NCBI GenBank assembly: GCA_026005175.1
Contig: BPKO01000006.1
Location: 174,906-238,905 of the forward strand
Direction: 5' to 3'
DNA length: 64,000 bases
Source of the DNA: Candidatus Tectimicrobiota bacterium
Lineage (GTDB): Bacteria > Tectomicrobia > Entotheonellia > Entotheonellales > Entotheonellaceae
The notes under the pieces were generated by a model. The model saw nothing but the letters and a program-made list of their open reading frames with translations. It was not told the DNA's origin and did not search any database. Positions 1 through 9,715 of this stretch are shown one piece after another; within the stretch, counting starts at the first letter, position 1, and each line of letters starts with the position of its first letter. The position numbers were made by a program, and so were the translations under genes.

Positions 1-2
1 CC

Positions 3-656
3 ATGGCCCTCGCTATGCCCCGCCTGCAGGCCTGGGGCCTCCTGGAGCTGGTGCTGCTCGGGGTCATGTGGGCCGTCATGATGGTGGCCATGATGGTGCC
101 CACGGCGGCCCCCATGCTGCTGCTCTTTGCCACCATCAACCGCCGGCGTCGCGCCCAGCAGCGGCCCTACGTGCCCACGGCGATCTTTCTGGGGGGCTAT
201 CTCCTGGTCTGGACCGCGTTCAGCGCCGTGGCCACCCTGGCGCAGTGGGGGCTGCACGCGGCGGCGCTGCTCTCGCCAATGATGGCGAGCCGCAGCCCCC
301 TCCTGGGCGGCGGCTTGCTGCTGGCCGCGGGGATCTATCAGTGGACACCTCTCAAGTACACCTGCCTCCGGCACTGCCGCACGCCGCTGGGCTTTCTCAT
401 GACCGACTGGCGTGAAGGAGCAAAAGGGGCGCTGGCGATGGGCATTAAGCACGGCCTGTACTGCACGGGCTGCTGCTGGGTGCTCATGGCGCTGCTGTTT
501 GTCGCCGGCGTGATGAACCTGCTGTGGGTTGCGGCCATCACCGCGTTTGTGCTGGTCGAAAAAGTCGCGCCGCGTGGCGACTGGGTAGGGCGGCTGGCCG
601 GCAGCAGCCTCGTCGCCGCCGGCCTGGTGCTGCTCGGCCAGGCCCTGGCCAGGTAA
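3..656 (+). CDS. DUF2182 integral membrane protein, probably 5'-truncated by the window edge
   Basis: This reads as a DUF2182 family multi-pass membrane protein (described as predicted metal-binding). The visible 217 residues hold several hydrophobic segments. They carry the methionine-rich stretch VMMVAMMVP near residue 30 and the family's C-terminal block QWTPLKxxCLxHC near residues 113-122, followed by GIKHGLYCTGCCW around 148-160, with clustered cysteines. Family members are usually longer at the N terminus, and the first ATG lies at base 3, so the true start is probably outside the window. A DUF1326 gene follows on the same strand 71 bases later. DUF2182 and DUF1326 genes are often adjacent, which supports both calls. 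The molecular function is unknown. Confidence 0.8.
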   Translation: MALAMPRLQAWGLLELVLLGVMWAVMMVAMMVPTAAPMLLLFATINRRRRAQQRPYVPTAIFLGGYLLVWTAFSAVATLAQWGLHAAALLSPMMASRSPLLGGGLLLAAGIYQWTPLKYTCLRHCRTPLGFLMTDWREGAKGALAMGIKHGLYCTGCCWVLMALLFVAGVMNLLWVAAITAFVLVEKVAPRGDWVGRLAGSSLVAAGLVLLGQALAR

Positions 657-727
657 AGGGCATGGCCGGCAGGGGCAGGGGATCCGGTGGTCCCTTGCCG
701 ATTCACAACCTCTGACAGGAGAAAGAC

Positions 728-1360
728 ATGAGCGAGACCCCGACCCGGACACCCTGGCGGCTCAAAGTGCACAATCTGGAAGCGTGTAATTGCAGCAACG
801 GCTGCGGCTGCCAGTTCAACGGCTTTCCGGACTACGGTGGCTGCGAGGCCATCATCGGCTACGAAGTGATCGCCGGCCACTACGGCAACGTGGACCTCAG
901 CGGCGTGCGGGCGGTCTTTGCCGGCAAGTGGCCCGGGGCCATTCACGAAGGCCACGGCCAAGGCGTGCTCTTCATCGACGCGGCGGCGCGGCCCGAGCAG
1001 GTGGAAGGCCTGGCCAAGATCTTCTCCGGGCAGGCCGGGGGCATGCCCTGGGAAGCCCTGGCCGCTACCCTCGACACCGTCGAAGGCCCGCTGCTCAAGC
1101 CCATTGCCATGACCGTCGACGGCCGCCGCTCGCACTTTGCCATTGCCGGCGTCCTCGAAGTCGCCATGACCTCGCTCATCAACCCAGTGAGCGGGGAGGA
1201 GAGCGAAGTGCACATCGTCTACCCCAAAGGCGGCTTCCTCTGGAACGACGGCGATGTGGGCACCACCTCCACCATGCGCATCGACCACGGGGCGTTGCGC
1301 TTCCAGTATCCGGGCAAGTGGGCTGCCTATGCCGTCGCCGAGTGGAGCAATCAGGGATAA
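728..1360 (+). CDS. DUF1326 domain-containing protein
   Basis: The 210-residue product has the DUF1326 hallmark close to its N terminus: a cysteine cluster (EACNCSNGCGCQF, about residues 18-30) after a short tryptophan-containing strand. The family pattern of alternating strands with GVRAVFAGKWPGAIHEG follows. No signal peptide or membrane segment is visible, so it is probably cytoplasmic. The ATG is preceded by CAGGAGAAAGAC, a good ribosome binding site. It lies just downstream of the DUF2182 gene and is probably co-transcribed with it. The pair is recurrent in bacterial genomes, but its biochemical role is not established. The clustered cysteines suggest metal or redox chemistry, which is inference only. 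Confidence 0.82.
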   Translation: MSETPTRTPWRLKVHNLEACNCSNGCGCQFNGFPDYGGCEAIIGYEVIAGHYGNVDLSGVRAVFAGKWPGAIHEGHGQGVLFIDAAARPEQVEGLAKIFSGQAGGMPWEALAATLDTVEGPLLKPIAMTVDGRRSHFAIAGVLEVAMTSLINPVSGEESEVHIVYPKGGFLWNDGDVGTTSTMRIDHGALRFQYPGKWAAYAVAEWSNQG

Positions 1361-1460
1361 GGCCCGCCTGTACGCAATGGCCGGCGGCCATGCCGCTCCG
1401 TGGTGTGGCCGCCGGCAGTGGGCATGAGAGGCTGGACAGCCGCGGGAGCAGGAGCCAAGG

Positions 1461-4437
1461 ATGGGCGGCAAGCGGCGGAAGGCGTTCCGCAACCTCAGCA
1501 TCCACGGCAAGATGCTGGCCATCGTTGTGCCGCTGATCGCCATCCCCATGCTCACCCTGGCCACGGTCGGGTTTGTCGTCGCCAGCCGTGAGGCGGCCAA
1601 GACCAGCACGCGCTACCTCAAGCAGCGCGAAAACGACCTGCGCACCCTGGCCGAGCACCCGGCCATCCGCGACTACTACTACAACACCATGTACGGCCCT
1701 GACAGAAGAAGCAGAGGTCTACCGCCGCGAACTCGCCCGTTCCCTGCAGCGCTTTGCCGAGCGCAGCAACAGCATCGAGCGGATTTACACCCAGGTGCGC
1801 TACGTCGACCACCGTGGCTTCGAAGCCGTCAAGATTCTCTCCGCGCCGGAGAAAGCTGCCCACGCGCTTGAGGCGCAAACGGCTGCCGCCAGCCACAGCC
1901 GCCGCGAGCACACGCGGGTCGCTCCGTCGTTTTTTACCGCAATGCGCTCCCTTGCGCCACAGCAGCTCTACCGCTCGCCGCTTGGCCCCGCCATGCACTA
2001 CGCCATGCCGGTGTATCAACCTGGCAGTGAGGCACAGCCCCCGACTTTCCTGGGCGCGGTGGTGCTCGACTTCGTCTATCCCTTGCGGGAGTTCCAGCGC
2101 ACTGCCGGGGCGATCACCCTCTGGTTCGCCGTCCTGACCGCCCTCAGCCTGGGCGTGGCCCTGTGGCTCACCTTTAACCGGGTGCGGCGCCTGGCCGCTC
2201 CCATCCGCCGCCTGGCCGAGGCAGCCAACCGCATTGCCGCCGGTCAGCGCGCGGTCACCGTGACCTACGACGCCGAGGACGAGATCGGGCTGCTGGCGCG
2301 GTCTTTTAACGCCATGGCCCAGAGCCTGGACGCCCAGGAAGCGGCTTTGCACCGCAAAGTGGTCGAAATGACCGCGCTCTACGAGATCGGCAAGGAAATT
2401 GCTGCCCGGGTAGCCCTGGCACCAACGCTCGAGCTCATCGTAGCCCGCGCCCGGGCGCTTCTTCAGGCCGATGCCAGCCTGCTGGCCCTGCGCCAGGAGG
2501 AGAGCCACACGTTCGTCATCGAGGCCCACAGCGGCACCGTCCCGGACGCCATAATCGGCACCCGCTTTCGGCCTGGAGAGGGGCTCGGCGGACGCGTGGC
2601 CGCCACCGGCCACCCCCTCCTGGTGGGCGACTACGCGACGGAATGCGCCGATAGTCCGTTCCTCCAGACCATCCAAGAAGCCGGACTGCGCGCCTGGCTC
2701 GGCGTGCCGCTGCAGGCACGCCACACGGTGATCGGGGTCCTCTACGTCGTCAGCCGCACGCCGCAGCAGTTCCGTGACGCCGATCAACAGCTGCTGAGCG
2801 CCCTGGGCGACCAGGCCGCCATTGCCATCGAGAACGCCAGGCTCTACGAGCAGGTGCGGCAGTATACCGAAGCGCTCGAAGCCAAAGTGGCCGAGCGCAC
2901 GCAGGCGCTGCAAGAAACCAACCAGAAGCTGGAGGCGGCATCGCGGCACAAATCGGAGTTCCTGGCCAATATGTCGCACGAGCTGCGCACGCCCATGAAT
3001 GCCATCATCGGCTTCACCCGGCTGGTGATGCGGCGCTCCAAGGATGTCCTGGCACCGCGCCAGTACGAAAACTTAGAAAAGATTCTCATCAGCGCCGAGC
3101 ATCTGCTTTCCCTGATTAACAGCATTCTGGACCTGTCGAAAATCGAAGCCGGCAGGATCGAGGTCTACCCGGTTGAGTTTGCCCTGGCGCCTCTCATCGC
3201 CGAGTGCGTGCACACCGTCGAACCGGTGCGCAGGAGTGATGAGGTGCAGCTGGTACAGGACCTCGAAGCCGGCTTGCCGCCCCTGGTGACGGATCGGGAG
3301 AAAGTGAAGCAGATCCTGATGAATCTCCTAAGCAATGCGGTGAAATTTACCCCGGCCGGCACCATCACCGTCACCGCCCGCTGCCGCGGCGACACGCTCA
3401 CCATAGCGGTCGCCGACACCGGCATCGGCATTCCCGAGGCGGCACTGACACACATCTTTGAAGAATTTCGCCAGGTGGATAGCAGCACCACGCGGCAGTA
3501 CGGCGGCACTGGGCTGGGACTGGCGATCAGCCGCCGCCTGGCCCGCCTTCTGGGCGGGGAGATTACCGTGCAGAGTACGCTGGGAGAAGGCTCCACCTTC
3601 ACCGTGACGCTGCCGCTGCGCTACGGTGCCGGGCAGCCGCTGCCGCGCCCGGCAGAGGTGCCGGCGGCGCCCGCGCTCGGGGCAGAGGACAGGCAGGTGG
3701 TGCTGGTTATCGATGACGACCCCAACGCCATTTACCTCCTGCAAGAAAACCTTGGTGAGGCCGGCTATCGCGTCATTGGGGCCACCCACGCTGAGGAAGG
3801 ACTCCGCAAAGCGCGGCAGCTCAAGCCCTATGCCATTCTCCTCGACATCCTCATGCCCCACAAAGACGGATGGCAGGTGCTCCACGAGCTCAAAGCCGAC
3901 GCGGCCACCCGCGATATCCCGGTGGTGCTGCTCTCCATTGTGGACCAGAAGGCGCTGGGCTATCGCCTGGGCGCCTTCGACTACTTGTTGAAGCCCGTTG
4001 ATCGCGAGGCCATTCTTGTCACCTTGCGGCGTATCTCACCGCAGCGCCGCCGCCTCCTGGTAGTGGACGACGACCCCCAGGTGGCAGAGCTGGTGCGCCA
4101 GTGCCTCGAGGACGAGCCGTACCTTATTGAAGCCGCCAGCGACGGCCAGGCAGCCCTGGAAGCCATCGCCCGGCAGCAGCCGGACGTCATCCTGCTCGAT
4201 CTCCTCATGCCGCGGCTGGACGGCTTTGGCGTGCTGGCCCACTTACAGCGCCATCCCCGCCACCAGCAGATTCCGGTGATCGTTCTCACCGCCAAACCCT
4301 GCACCAGGGAAGAAGAGGCGCGGCTCCACGAGCGCGCCCGCACGATCATTTACAAGCAGGGGCTAGAGCCCGCGGCGCTCATCCGGGAGGTGCGCGCGGC
4401 GCTTCTGGCCTACCGTCCCGCGGGCGGGGAGTCGTAA
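1461..4437 (+). CDS. Hybrid sensor histidine kinase: HAMP-GAF-HisKA-HATPase-REC-REC (frameshifted)
   Basis: The product is a membrane sensor kinase of about 991 residues once one frameshift is closed. It has TM1 at residues 15-40, an extracytoplasmic sensor region, TM2 near 214-238, HAMP near 240-290 and GAF near 303-460. A coiled linker leads to HisKA with the phospho-acceptor His near 506 (NMSHELRTPMN), HATPase near 610-722 (DTGIGIP, GGTGLGLAI), and two receivers near 747-861 and 865-980. The N-terminal part, from ATG 1461, is in one frame and the rest is in the next. Removing one C from the CCC run at 1697-1699 joins YNTMYG to LTEEAEVYRREL. The ATG follows AGGAGCCAAGG. Two response-regulator genes follow within bases, suggesting a phosphorelay that ends in a receiver-cyclase. 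Confidence 0.85.
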
Positions 4438-4439
4438 GG

Positions 4440-4868
4440 ATGAAAAAAATCCTCATTGTGGAAGACGTCGCGTTCAATCGCGACTTGCTCGTGCAGCTGC
4501 TCGAAGACGACTACCACGTCCTCACCGCCACCGACGGCGCGGCCGGCCTTGCCCTGGCCGCGCACGAACGCCCCGATCTGATTCTCCTGGATCTGTCGCT
4601 ACCGGTCATCGACGGCTGGGAAGCCGCGCGGCGCCTCAAAGCCGACGCGGCGTTACGCCATATCCCGATTATCGCCCTCACGGCCCACGCCATGCAGGGT
4701 GACGAAGAGAAAGCGCGGCAAGCCGGCTGCGATGGCTACTTGAGCAAGCCGATCGACGAAGAGCTGTTGTTTGTCACCCTGCGGCGCTTCCTGGGGACGG
4801 ACGAAGAAGCGCGCCACGAGCGACGAGGAGGCAGCCATGCGCAGGCAGGCGAAGATCCTGATCGTTGA
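4440..4868 (+). CDS. Single-domain CheY/DivK-like response regulator
   Basis: This 142-residue protein is essentially one receiver domain. It opens with KKILIVEDVAFNRDLL, carries the phospho-acceptor Asp in LILLDLSLPVIDGWE (about residue 51), a Thr/Ser switch in IIALTAHA and the conserved Lys in GYLSKPID. This is the DivK/CheY-like pattern common next to hybrid kinases. The ATG lies two bases after the kinase stop, so the genes are translationally coupled. Its last about 20 residues overlap the start of the next gene and look non-conserved. It probably shuttles phosphate from the upstream kinase, since no output domain is present. Confidence 0.9.
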   Translation: MKKILIVEDVAFNRDLLVQLLEDDYHVLTATDGAAGLALAAHERPDLILLDLSLPVIDGWEAARRLKADAALRHIPIIALTAHAMQGDEEKARQAGCDGYLSKPIDEELLFVTLRRFLGTDEEARHERRGGSHAQAGEDPDR

Positions 4869-5898
4869 TGACGAGCCGTTTAACGTGGACTTGCTCGAGC
4901 AACTGCTCGAAGAGCTTGGCTACGAGACGGTAAGCGCCTGCAACGGGCAAGAGGCGCTGGAGAAAGTGGCCGCTGCTGCCCCCGACCTCCTTCTCCTCGA
5001 CGTGATGATGCCGGGGCTGGACGGCTTTGCGGTCTGCCGCCGGCTCAAAGACAACGAAGAGACCCGCCTCATCCCCATCGTCATGATGACCGCGCTGGGA
5101 AGTGTCGAAGACCGCATCAGAGGCATCGAAGCAGGCGCCGACGACTTCCTGACCAAGCCGGTGGACGAGCGCGAGCTCCTGGCGCGGATTCGCACCACCT
5201 TGCGGCTGAAAGAGACGGTGGAGCGCAAGCTCGGGGAGCTGCGCCGCATCAAAGACCACTTCGCCAAGTTCGTGCCGGAAGCGGTCAAACGCCTGGTGGC
5301 GGCCAATCCCGAGGCCCCTGAGCTGGAGAAGCACCCCCGCGACGTCACCGTATTGTTTCTCGATATCAGCGGCTATAGCCACCTGAGCCAGCGGCTGCCC
5401 CCTGCGGTGCTCAACGGCCTGGTGGAGCGCTATTTCTCTGCCTTCCTCGATTGCATCCACGCTGCCGGCGGCGATATCAACGAGACGGCCGGCGATGGCT
5501 TCATGGCCATCTTTCAAGACCCGCAGCACGCGCTCACCGCCGCAGACACCGCCCTGGCACTTCTGGCGGCCACTGAGGCCCTCAACGCCGAAAACGCGGC
5601 GCAGCCCCTCAGCGTGCACATGGGCCTCAACTCCGGCACCGCCCTGGTCGGTTCGACCCGCTTTGAGGGGCTGCGGGGGGCGCGCTGGACGTTTACCGCC
5701 AGCGGCCCAGTCACCAACCTGGCGGCGCGCCTGGCCGGCCTTGCCGCGCCCGGGCAGATTTGCCTCGGCCCGGAGGCGGCGCGCCGCCTTGGCGGCCGCT
5801 ACCGCCTGCGCCGCCTGGGCCAGGTGCATCTGAAGCATCTTGATGCCCCCGTGGAGGTCTATTGCCTCGTGGGTCCCGTCTCAAGAGGCGCGGCGTGA
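4837..5898 (+). CDS. Response regulator with class III adenylate/guanylate cyclase output domain
   Basis: The 353-residue protein has a receiver domain at residues 1-120 (KILIVDDEPFNVDLL; LLLLDVMMPGLDGF; FLTKPVDERELL), then a linker and a class III nucleotide cyclase homology domain near 165-345. The first metal Asp lies in VLFLDISGYSHLS and the second in ETAGDGFMAIF. The transition-state Asn/Arg pair is in NLAARL. The substrate-specifying Lys of adenylate cyclases is replaced by Glu (ETAGD), as in guanylate cyclases. Start 4837 was chosen because GAGGAGGCAGCC precedes it and the conserved receiver begins at once. It overlaps the previous gene by 32 bases. It is probably the output of the preceding kinase and regulator, making cAMP or cGMP. 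Confidence 0.87.
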   Translation: MRRQAKILIVDDEPFNVDLLEQLLEELGYETVSACNGQEALEKVAAAAPDLLLLDVMMPGLDGFAVCRRLKDNEETRLIPIVMMTALGSVEDRIRGIEAGADDFLTKPVDERELLARIRTTLRLKETVERKLGELRRIKDHFAKFVPEAVKRLVAANPEAPELEKHPRDVTVLFLDISGYSHLSQRLPPAVLNGLVERYFSAFLDCIHAAGGDINETAGDGFMAIFQDPQHALTAADTALALLAATEALNAENAAQPLSVHMGLNSGTALVGSTRFEGLRGARWTFTASGPVTNLAARLAGLAAPGQICLGPEAARRLGGRYRLRRLGQVHLKHLDAPVEVYCLVGPVSRGAA

Positions 5899-6794
5899 GC
5901 CGCTGTGCCGTGCCGGCCACACGGCCCGCTCCGCGCTTCTCGAAGGCTTCCAGGGTCCTGTCGCTTTTCCCGCGTCCTCCTGAAGGGCGCCTCTTCCGCC
6001 ACCACCCACCCGTCTTCAGAGGCCGCGCGGCGCAGGCAGCGGGCCAGAGCGGCCAGCGTCGAGGGCGAAAGCGCGCCGCTGCGGCGCAGCCGGGCCAGGA
6101 AGTCGTCGGGCTCCTGGTAGGCCAGGGCACTGATTTCGGCCGCCAGCTGGAACGTCTTGCGGACTTTCTTTGCCATCGCCTGGCTCAGGAGAGGGTGCAA
6201 GAGGCGGGCGACCAGCGCCAGCACGGGATGGTCGATGCGCACGTAGCCGGTAAGCCCGGCCTCGGCGTAGGTGTCCCCACCGTCGCGGTGGTGGCGATAG
6301 TCGAGGATCAGCACGGCGCGGGCACGGATGGTAAGGAGGGCCGTCTCGTAGCTGCCCCAGACGAAGATCACCCGCCGGCCTGCCGCGGCGTGCACCACCG
6401 CGAAGTGGCCTTTCATCCCCCGCGCCTGCCTGCCTTCCGCATCGGCGTAGTCCTGCGCCCGGTAAATCGCTCCTTGCCGCTCGATGCGGTATTGGCTCAG
6501 GCGCAGGGCGCGGGCGACCGCGGTGGCCACGTCGGGATGGTCGAGAAAGTACTCAAAAAGGGGAGGGTGGGAAAGAAAACGAACTCCGATGACGGTGTGG
6601 ACAAACGTTGGGTGGTCGACGACGGTGGCGAGGTCGGCGTGTTCTGCCGGCAGCAGGGGCTGCGGGGCCGAGCCGGCCCAGGCCGCAGCGGCCAGCCCCA
6701 GGCCGGCCCCCACTGCCCACGCGACAGCCCGGCGCAAGCGTCCGCCTGGGCTCTTTTCCCTGCCGCGTCTCGCCCTCCTTGCCTTGCCCGGCAT
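5859..6794 (-). CDS. Conserved-looking exported protein of unknown function
   Basis: I do not recognise the family. The 311-residue product begins with a basic stretch and a hydrophobic segment (AVAWAVGAGLGLAAAAWAGSA, near residues 23-43) that looks like an export signal. A soluble region follows (LSQYRIERQGAIYRAQDYADAEG). Codon use in residues 1-250 matches its neighbours. The last 50 or so residues are low-complexity, Arg/Gly-rich and overlap the convergent cyclase gene by 40 bases, so the true C terminus may differ, perhaps through a frameshift. It lies 33 bases downstream of the dehydratase gene on the same strand and may share its transcript. Confidence 0.55.
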   Translation of the reverse strand: MPGKARRARRGREKSPGGRLRRAVAWAVGAGLGLAAAAWAGSAPQPLLPAEHADLATVVDHPTFVHTVIGVRFLSHPPLFEYFLDHPDVATAVARALRLSQYRIERQGAIYRAQDYADAEGRQARGMKGHFAVVHAAAGRRVIFVWGSYETALLTIRARAVLILDYRHHRDGGDTYAEAGLTGYVRIDHPVLALVARLLHPLLSQAMAKKVRKTFQLAAEISALAYQEPDDFLARLRRSGALSPSTLAALARCLRRAASEDGWVVAEEAPFRRTREKRQDPGSLREARSGPCGRHGTAAHAAPLETGPTRQ

Positions 6795-6827
6795 AGCCAG
6801 CCCCTCCCCTTTACCGGCGCCCGCGCT

Positions 6828-7790
6828 TCAGGAGGCGGCCGCCAGGGCGGCGCGCAGGTGCTGTAGCGAGACGTTGCCGCCGCTCATCACCAGCACCACT
6901 TTCTTGCCGCGCAGGCGGTCGCGCAGCTTCAGCGCCGCCGCCAGGGAAGCAGCCCCGGCATGCTCGGTGAGGTTGTGGGTCTTTTCCAGGTGCAGCACGA
7001 TCGCCTGCTGCATTTCCGCTTCTGAGACCAGCACGAAGTCGTCGAGCAAGTCGCGCAGGATGCCCTGGGTGAGCTCGTAGCCGGTGGCCGTGGCCAGCCC
7101 CTCGGCCTCTGTCTCCATGGGCGCCTCGACAATGCGGCCTGCTTTCCACGACAAGTACGCTGCCGGGGCCTTTTCGGCCTGCACGCCGATCACCTGGAGG
7201 CGCGGATTGAGGCTCTTGCCGACGATGCAGGCGCCGCAGGCGCCGCTGCCACCGCCGATGGGGACGATGAGTACCTCGGCGTCGGGCAAGTCCTCGAGGA
7301 TCTCCAGGCTGTAGGTGGCCACGCCGGCGATGAGCAGGGGCTCGTTGACGGCGTGGATGTAGCGGTAGCCTTTTTCCTGGGCCAGCTTCTCGGCGTGCTG
7401 GCGCGCCACGTCAAAGTGGGGCCCGTAGAAGTGCACCTCGGCGCCCAGGTTGCGGATGGCCTCCACTTTGCCCGGGTTGGCGTTTTCCGGCACCACCACG
7501 AGGGCTGGCACGCCGAAGACCCCGGCGGCGTAGGCAATCGACTGGCCGTGGTTGCCCGAAGAGGCGGTGGTCACGCCGCGGAGCTTTTCCGTGGCCACCA
7601 GCTGCGCCATCAGGTTGATGCCGCCGCGGACTTTGAAGGCGCCGAGCTTCTGGTGGTTCTCGTGCTTGACGTAGACCTCGGCCTCCAGCAGGCGGTCGAG
7701 GGCCAGGTGGCGGTGCAGGGGGGTGCGCCACACGTAAGGCGCGATGCGCCGGCGCGCGGCGAGCACGTCGAGCAGCGTCGGTCGGTACAC
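6828..7790 (-). CDS. Threonine/serine dehydratase-like PLP enzyme
   Basis: The product is a 320-residue fold-type II PLP enzyme of the serine/threonine dehydratase family. The Schiff-base lysine is in KLGAFKVRGG (near residue 53). The Asn/Ser loop is SSGNHGQ (near 78), the glycine-rich phosphate loop is GGGSGACGA (near 178), and the C-terminal SGGN (near 303) contacts the PLP pyridine. The length suits the catalytic domain alone, without an ACT regulatory domain, as in biodegradative-type threonine dehydratases and serine racemase-like proteins. The start is GTG preceded by AAGGAGACGCGAACC. Deamination of Thr or Ser to a 2-oxo acid is likely, but racemase activity cannot be excluded from sequence. 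A peptide-type importer lies just upstream on the same strand. Confidence 0.85.
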   Translation of the reverse strand: MYRPTLLDVLAARRRIAPYVWRTPLHRHLALDRLLEAEVYVKHENHQKLGAFKVRGGINLMAQLVATEKLRGVTTASSGNHGQSIAYAAGVFGVPALVVVPENANPGKVEAIRNLGAEVHFYGPHFDVARQHAEKLAQEKGYRYIHAVNEPLLIAGVATYSLEILEDLPDAEVLIVPIGGGSGACGACIVGKSLNPRLQVIGVQAEKAPAAYLSWKAGRIVEAPMETEAEGLATATGYELTQGILRDLLDDFVLVSEAEMQQAIVLHLEKTHNLTEHAGAASLAAALKLRDRLRGKKVVLVMSGGNVSLQHLRAALAAAS

Positions 7791-7826
7791 GGTTCGCGTC
7801 TCCTTTTGCCAAAGCGGGGTGCCGCC

Positions 7827-7832
7827 AGTATA
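7827..7832 (-). promoter_or_regulatory. Candidate -10 box upstream of the dehydratase gene
   Basis: TATACT on the minus strand lies about 37 bases before the GTG start of the dehydratase gene. The -35 region is T-rich (TTTTCT at 17 bases) but not close to consensus, so this is a weak call. Confidence 0.35.
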
Positions 7833-7871
7833 GCGCAGCGGCCGGCAAAAGAAAATCGGAGCGGTTTTTGT

Positions 7872-8771
7872 TCAGGCAGCACGCGACACGCGCACATCCA
7901 GCGCATCGCGCAGGCCGTCGCCGATGCAGTTGATGCTCAGCACCGTAACCATGATCGCCAGCCCGGGGAAAATGGCCAGCCACCAGGCAAGCGTAAAAAA
8001 GCCGCGGGCACCGCTCAGAATAAGGCCCCAGGTGGGGGTGGTGATTTTCACCCCCAGCCCCAGGAAGGAAAGCGTCGACTCGGCGAGGATGGCGTAGGAG
8101 ACGCTCACCGTGGCCTGCACGATGAGGGGAGCCAGGCTGTTGGGCAGGAGGTGGCGCAGGATGAGGCGCAGGTCGGAAGCGCCGGTGGCGCGTGCTGCCA
8201 CCACGAACTCTTCCTCGCGCAGGGCCAGCACTTCGGCCCGCGCCAGGCGGGCAAAGTCGTCGATGTAAGCCAGCGCCACGGCCACGATGACGTTGCCCAG
8301 CCCCGGGCCAAGGATGGCCATGAGGCCGACGGCGATGATCAGCGCCGGGAAAGCCCACTGCAAGTCGATGTAGCGCATGATGAGCAAGTCGACCCAGCCC
8401 CCGTAGTAGCCTGCCACCAGCCCCAGGGGTACGGCGGCGAGCATGGCCAGGAGCACGGCAGCAAAGCCCACAGTGAGGGAAATGCGGGCCCCGGCGATGA
8501 GGCGGCTGAGCAAGTCGCGGCCAAACTCGTCGGTGCCCAGGGGGTGTTGCCACGAGGGCGGCGCCAGGAGGTCGAATGCCTGCGCGTTGGGGTCGTACGG
8601 CGACAGCAGCGGCCCCAGCAGCGCGGTGAGCACCAGTCCTCCCAGCACCAGGAAGCCGGCCACCACCTTGACGTCGCGGCGCAAGTAGCGCACCGCCCGC
8701 CGCCACTCGCTGACCGCCGGCGCCGGCGGAGCCGCTGCGGCAGAAACAGAAGACGACACAGCTGGCCTCAT
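7872..8771 (-). CDS. Peptide/nickel-type ABC transporter permease (DppC-like)
   Basis: This is a 299-residue inner-membrane permease of the DppC/OppC type. It has a cytoplasmic N terminus, TM1 near 35-57, the typical LGTDEFGRDLLSRLIAGARISL block near 90-110, and an EAA-type coupling loop (VAARATGASDLRLILRHLLPNSLAPLI). Start 8771 is the ATG that overlaps the stop of the upstream permease gene in an ATGA arrangement, so the two are translationally coupled. With its partner permease and binding protein it forms an importer for peptides or similar substrates. No DppD/DppF ATPase gene accompanies it here. Confidence 0.9.
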   Translation of the reverse strand: MRPAVSSSVSAAAAPPAPAVSEWRRAVRYLRRDVKVVAGFLVLGGLVLTALLGPLLSPYDPNAQAFDLLAPPSWQHPLGTDEFGRDLLSRLIAGARISLTVGFAAVLLAMLAAVPLGLVAGYYGGWVDLLIMRYIDLQWAFPALIIAVGLMAILGPGLGNVIVAVALAYIDDFARLARAEVLALREEEFVVAARATGASDLRLILRHLLPNSLAPLIVQATVSVSYAILAESTLSFLGLGVKITTPTWGLILSGARGFFTLAWWLAIFPGLAIMVTVLSINCIGDGLRDALDVRVSRAA

Positions 8772-9712
8772 TCGTAGCGAATCCGCGGGTTGATGTACGT
8801 GTAAAGGATGTCCACGAGCAGGTTCATGCCCACGAAAATGCCGGCAATGAGCAGGATGGCGCCCTGCACCACGGGGAAGTCGCGGTTGATGATGCTGCGC
8901 ACCAGGGTGCGCCCCAGCCCCTGGATGGCAAACACCTCCTCCACCACCACCGCCCCCACCAGCAGCAGGGAAAAAGCGATGCCGATCACCGTGATCACCG
9001 GGATGAGGGCGTTTTTCAGGGCGTGCTTGAGAATCACCACCCGCTCGCGCAGTCCCTTGGCGCGCGCCGTGCTGATATAGGGGGCGTGCAGCACCTCCAG
9101 CATAGCCGAGCGCGTCATGCGCATGATGATGGCGGCAAAGGCGGTGCCGGAAGTAAACGCCGGCAGCAGCAAGTGGCGCAGCCAGGGCCAAAAGCCTTCG
9201 CTGAGGGGCACGTAGCCCAGGGCGGGCAGCCAGCCCAGCTTCACGGCAAACACCAAGATGAGCACGATGCCCAGCCAGAAGTTGGGCATGCTCAACCCCA
9301 GAAAGGCCACCACGGTGGCCACGTGGTCGGGGAAAGTGTGCTTCTTGAGCGCCGAGACGATCCCCGCCGGGAGGGCCACTGCCAGGCTAATGGCCAGGGC
9401 CAGCACGGCAATGGCAAACGTGCGTGGCGCCGCCTGCCCCAGCAGCACCAGCACCCGCTCGCCGTTGACGATGGAGCGCCCCAGGTCGCCGCGCCCCAGG
9501 TTCCAGAGCCAGAAAACGTACTGCACGTAAAAGGGCCGATCCAGCCCCAGGTTGTGGCGCAGCTGCGCCACCGCCTCCGGGGTGGCCTCCGGGCCGAGCA
9601 TGACGCTCACCGGGTCACCGGGGATGGCGCGCAGCATGAAGAAAACGAGCGTCGCCACCCCCCACATGACGAGCACGGCATAGAGGAGGCGCTTGCAGAG
9701 GTAGCGGCGCAT
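8768..9712 (-). CDS. Peptide/nickel-type ABC transporter permease (DppB-like)
   Basis: The 314-residue product is a six-helix DppB-type permease. It opens with MRRYLCKRLLYAVLVMWGVA and has the family signature RAIPGDPVSVMLGPEATPEAV near residues 29-50. It contains a periplasmic loop with GRGDLGRSI and the coupling loop ARAKGLRERVVILKHALKNALIPVI, and ends in NPRIRYE. It starts 3 bases after the binding-protein gene stops and overlaps the DppC-like gene by 4 bases, so all three form one operon. The substrate is not evident from the permease. Confidence 0.92.
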   Translation of the reverse strand: MRRYLCKRLLYAVLVMWGVATLVFFMLRAIPGDPVSVMLGPEATPEAVAQLRHNLGLDRPFYVQYVFWLWNLGRGDLGRSIVNGERVLVLLGQAAPRTFAIAVLALAISLAVALPAGIVSALKKHTFPDHVATVVAFLGLSMPNFWLGIVLILVFAVKLGWLPALGYVPLSEGFWPWLRHLLLPAFTSGTAFAAIIMRMTRSAMLEVLHAPYISTARAKGLRERVVILKHALKNALIPVITVIGIAFSLLLVGAVVVEEVFAIQGLGRTLVRSIINRDFPVVQGAILLIAGIFVGMNLLVDILYTYINPRIRYE

Positions 9713-9715
9713 CGC

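Noticed and set aside
338-1609. Long open frame on the minus strand opposite the DUF2182/DUF1326 genes
   Set aside because: It is antisense to two recognisable genes, low-complexity and His/Arg/Gly-rich, as expected of shadow frames in G+C-rich DNA.
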